DNA from: a virus
Direction: 5' to 3' (one strand)
IMG/VR virus record: IMGVR_UViG_3300033998_000146
Location: 1 to 39,994 of that record
DNA length: 39,994 nucleotides
In this document: positions 22,035 through 27,289 of the stretch, one piece after another
Layout of the letters: each line of letters starts with the position of its first letter
How positions within the stretch are numbered: the first letter of the stretch is position 1
Notes under the pieces: generated by a model
Told to the model about the DNA's origin: nothing
Seen by the model: only the letters and a program-made list of their open reading frames with translations
The model's database searches: none
Program-made: the position numbers and the translations under genes

Positions 22035-22829
22035 TTAGCAATTCATCTCTATCCATTTAAGACGGCTGGCGAACCACTCTCGTTCCTCAGCAACCACGTG
22101 TTTCGTGATTGCCTGCCAAAATGCCTTCGTGTTCCAACTCAGTTTCGCCAGTGTAGACTCACTGGCTCTCTGCACCAGACGCACTAAGGCGTCGGTGAAG
22201 ATCAAATATCCTTTTATCGTTTCTATATCTAGAGTCCCGGCAAAAAGTCGGAACTCTAAAGTCTTTTCCCATACCGCTATGCAGCGGTACTTTGAGTTAA
22301 ACCACCGTCTTATAACGGCGTTGTCATCGTATTTGGCCGCCCACTCGTTAATGTTCTCCTCGGTACGCCCCGAGAAAGCAATGAGCGACCGCCAGATGTT
22401 TGGGGATTGAATAAGTCTCACCATTCTGTAGACGTGGTCGTCATTTACGCTGCGTGATACATGAATATGTAGTCCCGCTGTTGGCGGATCCCACGCATAT
22501 CCAAAATCAATCAACTCGTCCGCAGCAATTTTCATCTTGTCAATCTCCTCCATGAATCGAGATAGCGTCATCGGATGGGATACAAACTCTATCCCGTTCT
22601 CGGTTAAACTCCCATCATATTTTGCGATCCATCCCTCAAGCGTTTTGAGAATGGTTCTCGCGACCTCTTCTTGTTCTATTTCTTGTCCTTCGTTATCGCA
22701 CAATACCTCGTCGCAGTATGTATCTACCTCCCATTCTATGCCGTAATATCTCTTCCTGCCTCCAGGCTTTTCGTGATAAGCCCGGAGGAACTTCCATTTT
22801 GGTTTGTAATCATGCCTCTTTATCACCAT
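22035..22829 (-). CDS. amidoligase-like enzyme (COOH-NH2 ligase, glutamine synthetase-like fold)
   Basis: The 264-residue protein has the amidoligase signature: YYGIEWEVD (28-36, metal-binding Glu32 and Glu34), KYDGSL (70-75), GIEFVSHP (79-86), AGLHIHVSR (118-126, the HxH strand) and LEFRLFAGT (191-199). These match the putative amidoligase family related to gamma-glutamylcysteine and glutamine synthetases, which join a carboxylate and an amine with ATP. The substrate is unknown. ATG 22829 follows GAGGAGGTGAAGGTG. A class II amidotransferase two genes downstream could supply ammonia. The cassette is cut off from the next upstream gene by two terminators. Confidence 0.8.
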   Translation of the reverse strand: MVIKRHDYKPKWKFLRAYHEKPGGRKRYYGIEWEVDTYCDEVLCDNEGQEIEQEEVARTILKTLEGWIAKYDGSLTENGIEFVSHPMTLSRFMEEIDKMKIAADELIDFGYAWDPPTAGLHIHVSRSVNDDHVYRMVRLIQSPNIWRSLIAFSGRTEENINEWAAKYDDNAVIRRWFNSKYRCIAVWEKTLEFRLFAGTLDIETIKGYLIFTDALVRLVQRASESTLAKLSWNTKAFWQAITKHVVAEEREWFASRLKWIEMNC

Positions 22830-22888
22830 CACCTTCACCTCCTCTTGTCTATACCGAATCATTGTTTGCTTTTAAACTTTTGATTTGT

Positions 22889-22913
22889 AAAAACCACACG
22901 CGCAAGCGTGTGG
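22889..22913 (-). terminator. leftward intrinsic terminator before the amidoligase cassette
   Basis: Read leftward: CCACACGC, loop TTGC, GCGTGTGG (perfect 8-bp stem, 22913-22894), then TTTTT. It lies 60 bases upstream of the amidoligase start. Confidence 0.85.
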
Positions 22914-22949
22914 TATGGGTTTTGTTTTTTCTTGTTTTTACGCCGAACA

Positions 22950-22985
22950 AAAAAGGGGAGAGACCGGACTGTGCCGGCCTCTCCC
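22950..22985 (-). terminator. leftward intrinsic terminator after the 224-aa gene
   Basis: Read leftward: GGGAGAG and CCGG pair with CCGG and CTCTCCC around a C-A mismatch (22985-22956), followed by a T-run. It begins 16 bases after the stop of the upstream gene. Confidence 0.88.
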
Positions 22986-23000
22986 TTACGTCGTAACCAA

Positions 23001-23675
23001 TTATGCGACTTTCTCCGCAAAGTTGAGCTTGTCTTCCAGCTTCAACTTTGCTATTATCAATTCACTCCCTGACAGCTTGGCGATCCTCCGGTATATCGCC
23101 GTGACTGCCTTGGAGCCGTCAATTCCATCAGCCGGTACGGCACACCGGCTGAACAACTCTTTGACGAGGTGGTGGGTCTTATGACTCACCACCGCTGTGA
23201 TTATCGCCAGGGACAATATCTCCCTGGCTTTACCTTCCTTATCGAGCCACTTGTGGCCCGATAGTTTCTTATACGCCTCGTACACCGAGGCGTACTCTTC
23301 ACCACCTATTCGCACCACCTTGCGCTGGAAGACTGAGATCCACCAGCGGCCTGGTAGTATCCGGCGATCTAGCCGTTTTACGGCCGAAGCGCCGTTTCCA
23401 ACGGTTACTTCGCGCATGGCCCAGTTCCGCCATACGCGTTTTTCTGTCTCTGGTTCGGGAACTTTGACCTTCAGCGGCGGTTCCTCTTGCCGCCAAAAGT
23501 CTGGTTCCTCCTCGGCAAGACGCTCATCCATCGTCCTGCCACGCTCCATAATCCTTTCTTCCTCCGCGAGTTTGCGGAGGATCATTCTCTGTCCTACGGA
23601 CCCTGGGTCATCGAACCCGATGACCCACTCTGGGGCCAGCTGCTCAAACATTTCCTTCTCGCTCATACGCTTCAT
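23001..23675 (-). CDS. hypothetical protein (224 aa), first leftward gene from the control region
   Basis: I chose ATG 23675, after AAGGGGGTAGTCGAA; the open frame extends upstream without a ribosome site. The N-terminal third is acidic and helical (EKEMFEQLAPEWVIGFDDPG, RKLAEEERIMERGR). The middle is basic and aromatic (ILPGRWWISVFQRKVVRIGG, then YASVYEAYKKLSGHKWLD). The C-terminal third is helical (LSLAIITAVVSHKTHHLVKE). It is followed by its own terminator, so it is a one-gene unit next to the repeat-rich control region. It may bind DNA there, but no known domain is recognised. Confidence 0.65.
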   Translation of the reverse strand: MKRMSEKEMFEQLAPEWVIGFDDPGSVGQRMILRKLAEEERIMERGRTMDERLAEEEPDFWRQEEPPLKVKVPEPETEKRVWRNWAMREVTVGNGASAVKRLDRRILPGRWWISVFQRKVVRIGGEEYASVYEAYKKLSGHKWLDKEGKAREILSLAIITAVVSHKTHHLVKELFSRCAVPADGIDGSKAVTAIYRRIAKLSGSELIIAKLKLEDKLNFAEKVA

Positions 23676-23800
23676 TTCGACTACCCCCTTTTGATCTGAG
23701 ACGGTCTCCCGCCTCGTTTTTTTCTTCCCATGTGGAAGTAGGCAAGTGTTGTTGTGGCAGTGGAAGTAAAGGCGTCGTAAGCGCCACAATCGGGCACAGA

Positions 23801-23912
23801 GTAGTCAATGGGTCGTAGTGAGCGAAGCGAACGGAGAGAAAAGTATACAACTCAATTTCTTATCGATTTGGCTTTTGAAATTGAGTTGTATACTTTTCGG
23901 CCCATTGACTAC
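23801..23912. repeat. large two-part inverted repeat
   Basis: The outer arms GTAGTCAATGGG (23801-23812) and CCCATTGACTAC (23901-23912) pair perfectly. The inner 21-base arms (23839-23859 and 23877-23897) also pair perfectly around a 17-base loop. The inner arms contain GTATAC. A 26-base bulge on the left faces only 3 bases on the right. There is no T-run, so it is not an ordinary terminator. Confidence 0.9.
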
Positions 23913-24027
23913 GTAGCGTCTCGCATAATGGGAAGGGCGAGGCGGGAGGCGTACAGTAGCGGGTTACCGTGAGGTGTCAGTCCGGGATATACTCACATAC
24001 TACACTTGAGAGTCTACGGACAGTTGC

Positions 24028-24085
24028 GGGTTAGGTGGTTTTGGTTTCGGGTTTTAGGGTTTGTTTTGGTTTTTGTTTTGGGGGT
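24028..24085 (+). other. G/T-rich, telomere-like tract
   Basis: Almost only G and T for about 58 bases, with runs such as GGTTTTGGTTTCGGGTTTTA followed by GGGTTTG. The many G-runs could fold as G-quadruplex in single strands. It directly precedes the TGTGAC array, so it may belong to a replication or packaging start. Confidence 0.6.
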
Positions 24086-24115
24086 CGCCACTAGGTGCAT
24101 GGGAGCAGGGGCGTT

Positions 24116-24180
24116 TTGTGACAAAACTGTGACAAAACCTGTGACAAAACTGTGACAAAACCTGTGACAAAGTTGTGACA
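24116..24180 (+). repeat. iteron array 1: six TGTGACA repeats
   Basis: TGTGAC starts at 24116, 24127, 24139, 24150, 24162 and 24173, so spacing alternates 11, 12, 11, 12, 11. The first four units read TGTGACAAAAC. The first unit is itself a dyad, GTTTTG-TGA-CAAAAC. The array is followed by GTTGCTGAAGCC. A similar array in opposite orientation lies at 25535-25598. A protein binding every 11.5 bp is expected: a replication initiator, small terminase or late regulator. Confidence 0.9.
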
Positions 24181-24277
24181 GTTGCTGAAGCCAGTAGCCA
24201 TGCGGGTTTGCGTGTGTTTTACCCGTTTCGGGCACACCTTGCAACTACACCAAAATAGCTCATTGTATACACCTCTG

Positions 24278-24305
24278 TTTGCAGTGCAGGGGTTTATGGT
24301 ATAAT
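24278..24305 (+). promoter_or_regulatory. strong rightward promoter, probable late promoter
   Basis: TTTGCA (24278-24283), a 16-base spacer with extended -10 TGG, then TATAAT (24300-24305). It is the best rightward promoter in the control region and reads toward all late genes. Confidence 0.75.
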
Positions 24306-24311
24306 TTTGCT

Positions 24312-24364
24312 ATGGTCAATAAGTCTATCTAAAGGCAGGTAACTACTGGTTATCTGCCTTTTTT
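24312..24364 (+). ncRNA. predicted short leader RNA (promoter-proximal, about 53 nt)
   Basis: Transcription from the promoter at 24278-24305 should begin near 24312. An intrinsic terminator is complete by 24364, so the basal product is a tiny RNA. This is the layout of the lambda PR' leader, where an antiterminator lets polymerase pass into the late genes. The start site is inferred, not seen. Confidence 0.5.
24331..24364 (+). terminator. leader terminator just downstream of the late promoter
   Basis: AAAGGCAGGTAAC (24331-24343), loop TACTG, GTTATCTGCCTTT (24349-24361) with one G-T wobble, then T-run. It sits only about 25 bases after the -10 box. Confidence 0.9.
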
Positions 24365-24385
24365 ATTGCTTTCTTACACCTAGCC

Positions 24386-24513
24386 AAGAAAAGAGAAAGA
24401 AAGAGAAAGAAAGAAAGAAAAGAAAGTACCAAAGAAAAGAAAGTAAGAAAGAGAAAGAAAGAGAAAAGAAAGCAATACTCATAAATCAAATATATATAAA
24501 TATATATATAAAT
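24386..24513 (+). other. polypurine tracts and AT-rich stretch
   Basis: Bases 24386-24426 are all purine (AAGA/GAAA units) and 24431-24472 are all purine except one T. Bases 24482-24513 are almost pure A/T with TATATATAAATATATATATA. The first can form unusual structures and the second melts easily, as in replication origins. No gene is seen here. Confidence 0.7.
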
Positions 24514-24515
24514 CT

Positions 24516-24556
24516 TTTAGTCTTTTCTCTACGTACGTTTGAGAAGTAAGACTAAA
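24516..24556. repeat. inverted repeat upstream of small terminase
   Basis: TTTAGTCTT (24516-24524) with AAGACTAAA (24548-24556), extended inside by TTCTC (24525-24529) with GAGAA (24541-24545). The loop contains the palindrome ACGTACGT. Confidence 0.75.
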
Positions 24557-24566
24557 TCAAACAGGT

Positions 24567-24590
24567 GGTCACCATCATGCGGTGGCGACC
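24567..24590. promoter_or_regulatory. dyad operator-like site upstream of small terminase
   Basis: GGTCACCA (24567-24574), 8 bases, TGGCGACC (24583-24590): an imperfect inverted repeat. A close relative lies before the large terminase gene at 25757-25781. Confidence 0.5.
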
Positions 24591-24666
24591 ATAAATATTT
24601 TTTGGTTTGTTTAAGGAGATACCGAAAGCATGGATATGGATAGATAGGTTGAGAGAGGGTTAAGTT

Positions 24667-25077
24667 ATGGATAAGGACGATGTGAGGCTGAAGAATCTGA
24701 CGCCGTTTAAGAAGGGACATAAGCTGTATCCGTCGAAGGAGACTATACGGACAGTAGCTGAGTCGCTTAAGTATGCGCGGAGTAAGAGTAAGGACGCATT
24801 GAGGATAGCGTGGGTTATAGCTAACGATGATACGGCGAGGAATCAGGACAGGTTGAAGGCTATAGAGATAATCCTGGACCGTGGGATGGGTAAGCCTGTG
24901 CAGTTGAACATTACGGAGGACACTGGAGTGAGCCGTGAGACTGTGACTGAGACTGCGAGAATGCTATTGAGCGAGATGCTTGCTATTCAGCAGGAAAGTA
25001 ACACGATAGACGTACAGGCAGAGCCGGCAGATAGTATACAGGTCAACGATACAGCCACGGAGACGGCACAAGATTGA
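24667..25077 (+). CDS. terminase small subunit-like protein
   Basis: The 136-residue protein has a basic N-terminus (LKNLTPFKKGHKLYPSKET) and a helical core with ARNQDRLKAIEIILDRGMGK followed by PVQ. This is a pattern common to phage proteins encoded just upstream of large terminases. The acidic, Thr-rich tail (from about 105) is probably disordered. It should recognise the packaging site and load the large subunit. The ribosome site (GAGAGAGGG) is weak. It lies between the two inverted TGTGAC arrays, which are possible binding sites. The 3' end contains the first copy of a 21-base repeat found again downstream. Confidence 0.75.
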   Translation: MDKDDVRLKNLTPFKKGHKLYPSKETIRTVAESLKYARSKSKDALRIAWVIANDDTARNQDRLKAIEIILDRGMGKPVQLNITEDTGVSRETVTETARMLLSEMLAIQQESNTIDVQAEPADSIQVNDTATETAQD

Positions 25078-25334
25078 CTGAGATAGGTATTTCTACCTTT
25101 GCAACAAAGATGACCTGCTAGCGTTGACGTTTGGCCCCGCAGACGAGAAATATACCATAAGGTTTATGCCTTTTGTCTTTCAGGCGAAAGCCGATACCTT
25201 ACAGGACACCTTAATTGCATACAGGTCAACGATACAGCCCCGTAGAGGGGCTATGTTTTTGTTAGTTAGGTCTTTGTGCCTTTCGGACAAAGACGATGTG
25301 TCAGCGTTGACGTTTGGCCTTGCAGACGGGAAAT
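25036..25334 (+). repeat. degenerate repeat units after the small terminase gene
   Basis: A 21-base sequence at 25036-25056, inside the small terminase gene, recurs exactly at 25219-25239. A 32-base sequence at 25120-25151 recurs at 25303-25334 with three changes. Each 32-mer is preceded by a small hairpin (CTTTG-CAA-CAAAG and CTTTGT-GCCTTTCGG-ACAAAG), and a third such hairpin (CTTTC-AGGC-GAAAG) lies between. A frame open from 25081 to 25336 repeats a KDD-ALTFG peptide but has no ATG or ribosome site, so I do not call a gene. Confidence 0.75.
25236..25260 (+). terminator. terminator-like hairpin between the terminase genes
   Basis: AGCCCC (25236-25241), loop GTAGA, GGGGCT (25247-25252), then ATGTTTTT. 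The T-run starts 3 bases late, so it may be partial. It would limit or regulate transcription entering the large terminase gene. Confidence 0.6.
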
Positions 25335-25386
25335 GACATCGTACTTTCTTTTGCTTTTGGGTTTGGCATGTGGACGAAGCCGTATA

Positions 25387-25503
25387 CCCCCCCCGGGGGG
25401 GTCGGAATGGGGGGGTGACTGGATCTGCCCCCGCCCCCATACAAACTTTTTCTCTCGCATTTGTCCCACTCCTACAAACTTCTCTCGCATTTGTCCCGTC
25501 CCT
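25387..25503. repeat. C8G7 palindrome and tandem TCTCTCGCATTTGTCCC repeats
   Basis: Eight C (25387-25394) run straight into seven G (25395-25401), then more G- and C-runs follow to 25437. Bases 25451-25467 (TCTCTCGCATTTGTCCC) recur at 25481-25497, each preceded by ACAAACTT. The homopolymers are also places where sequencing length errors are likely. Confidence 0.75.
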
Positions 25504-25534
25504 CCAAACTCAGTCATTGCAAGGCTTCACAAAC

Positions 25535-25598
25535 TGTCACAAAACTGTCACCGGAATTGTCACAGGTTTGTCACATATATTGTCACTGGAAGTGTCAC
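25535..25598 (-). repeat. iteron array 2: six GTGACA repeats, opposite orientation
   Basis: TGTCAC starts at 25535, 25546, 25558, 25569, 25581 and 25593 (spacing 11, 12, 11, 12, 12). On the minus strand these are GTGACA, the core of array 1. The minus strand continues GTTTGTGAAGCC, like the GTTGCTGAAGCC after array 1. The two arrays are therefore inverted copies facing the small terminase gene. Confidence 0.9.
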
Positions 25599-25756
25599 AC
25601 ACCCCTATGTGTGTATGCAATAGAGAGTAAGTTCGGGGGTTACCCCGCCCCCCGGCCTTAGGATCGTTACCCCCTTGATGTCGGGATATTGGTGGTGTTA
25701 GGGAAACAAACCGCACAAAGAGCGGATGGGTGGGGCTCGCGGTTTAACAAACACAT

Positions 25757-25781
25757 GGTCGCCATGCACGAGGTGGTGACC
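25757..25781. promoter_or_regulatory. dyad operator-like site upstream of large terminase
   Basis: GGTCGCCA (25757-25764), 9 bases, TGGTGACC (25774-25781), ending 22 bases before the large terminase ATG. It resembles the site at 24567-24590 on the opposite strand. A third GGTCGCCA half lies at 24082-24089. Confidence 0.5.
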
Positions 25782-25803
25782 CCCTCTTTGTGGAGGTGGA
25801 TCT

Positions 25804-27279
25804 ATGGATTTTGAAAACGCCAAACCTGAAGATATAGCAAAGGCGCTTTTCCTTTCCCGTTCTTCCGTTGTTGCTCTTCGAGAGAATTTTTTTAAAAACC
25901 CTGATGATGTGCAGTGTGCCTGGTTTCACCATGAGTGGGACGACATACTGATGAACGGCACTAGAAACTTTGCTGTACAGGGGTTTCGTGAGAGCGGTAA
26001 GACTCAGTACGTTATACGTGGTCGGCCGTTACATGCCTTGGCTTTTCCGAGGTTGGATTGCAGATACATTATTTTGATTCTGTCTTCGCAGGCTAAGGCT
26101 TCGACCAAGCTGAAGGAGGTGGCCGATGAGTATAAGACAAATAAGATCCTTTCTTCGAACCTTGTTGAAATTAAATGTGATAACGAGAAGGCTTTTGAAG
26201 TGGATGCTAGAAACGAGTTCGGTGATGTTTGTAATGTTCGGATAGAGGCGTATGGTAAGGGAGCGTCCATACGAGGCGCCAATCACAAAGGCCGGCGTCC
26301 TGACCTGGTCATCATCGACGACCCTCAAGACTTGGAGGATTCTCTTTCTTCCACCGTTCTTGACAAGGATTGGGAGTGGTTCCTGTCTGACATAAAGTTC
26401 TTGGGGCAAGGTTCAAGGATATTCCTCATAGGGAACAACCTTGGCGAAAACTGCATTATTGAGAGGGTGTTCAAGTACTCTCATCAGCTGAATTTTGAGA
26501 CCAGGCGGATACCCATTCTCACCAAAAGCGGGGAGTCAAACTGGCCCCATAAGTACCCTGTGGACTTCATTATCCAGGAGCGGGACAACTTCGCCGATAT
26601 GGGCAAGCTGGATGTCTGGTACAGGGAGCGCATGTGTGTCGCCATGTCGCCTGATGAGCAGGTTATCAAGCCTAATTGGTTACAATACTATGAGCCCAAG
26701 GATCTCCCGCGGGCGTCTTTGGCGGTGTATATGACCGTTGATCCGGCTATATCCCAAAAGGAGAGCGCTGACTATTCAGTTATAACCGTTGTCGGCGTAA
26801 ACCCGGACAATCACTGGTTTGTTTTGGATGTTCAGTTCGGGAGGTGGGATCCCTCCGAGCTTATTAACAATATATTCGCCTGTGCGAGCAAATATAAGCC
26901 CGTCAAGGTAGGTATAGAGAAGGTGGCGTACCAGGCGGCCATTGAGCATTTTGTGCGAAAGGAGATGCCCAGGAGGCAGATATTTTTTGAGATAGAACCG
27001 TTGAAGGCGAAGATGAAGAAAGCCCAAAGAATGCAGCTTCTTCAGCCACGATTCGCCAACCGCACTGTCTGGTTCCCGTCTGGCGACCCCTACTGGATGG
27101 GAGAAATGAAGAATGAGCTGTTATCCCTCACACCGTCTGGGTGTAAGTCTGCCCACGACGACCTGGCCGATTGCTTGGCCTACATGGAGCAGGTTGCAGT
27201 ACCGCCGACGGGGTGGAGTACTGGAGGAGGATATGGCGACGATATCGAAGACAAGTTGCCCATTGTGGGTGCACTGTGA
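25804..27279 (+). CDS. terL: terminase large subunit (ATPase-nuclease)
   Basis: The 491-residue protein has the packaging ATPase Walker A GFRESGKT (60-67) and Walker B LVIIDDP (168-174). The C-terminal RNase H-like nuclease shows TVDPAIS (311-317, first metal Asp) and SAHDDLADCLAYM near the C-terminus. It cuts concatemers and pumps DNA through the portal. ATG 25804 follows GTGGAGGTGGATCT. The portal gene starts 11 bases later. The length is typical for podovirus terminases. The gene is separated from the small subunit by 0.7 kb of repeats. Confidence 0.95.
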   Translation: MDFENAKPEDIAKALFLSRSSVVALRENFFKNPDDVQCAWFHHEWDDILMNGTRNFAVQGFRESGKTQYVIRGRPLHALAFPRLDCRYIILILSSQAKASTKLKEVADEYKTNKILSSNLVEIKCDNEKAFEVDARNEFGDVCNVRIEAYGKGASIRGANHKGRRPDLVIIDDPQDLEDSLSSTVLDKDWEWFLSDIKFLGQGSRIFLIGNNLGENCIIERVFKYSHQLNFETRRIPILTKSGESNWPHKYPVDFIIQERDNFADMGKLDVWYRERMCVAMSPDEQVIKPNWLQYYEPKDLPRASLAVYMTVDPAISQKESADYSVITVVGVNPDNHWFVLDVQFGRWDPSELINNIFACASKYKPVKVGIEKVAYQAAIEHFVRKEMPRRQIFFEIEPLKAKMKKAQRMQLLQPRFANRTVWFPSGDPYWMGEMKNELLSLTPSGCKSAHDDLADCLAYMEQVAVPPTGWSTGGGYGDDIEDKLPIVGAL

Positions 27280-27289
27280 GGTGTAGCGT

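Noticed and set aside
24116-24180. CRISPR-like array
   Set aside because: Units are 11-12 bp with no unique spacers; these are iterons.
24014-24244. 76-residue minus-strand ORF across array 1
   Set aside because: It is a translation of the iterons and the G/T tract, with repetitive sequence and no ribosome site.
25081-25336. Open frame with repeated KDD-ALTFG peptide
   Set aside because: No ATG or ribosome site; the peptide repeat follows from the DNA duplication and is interrupted by a terminator-like hairpin.
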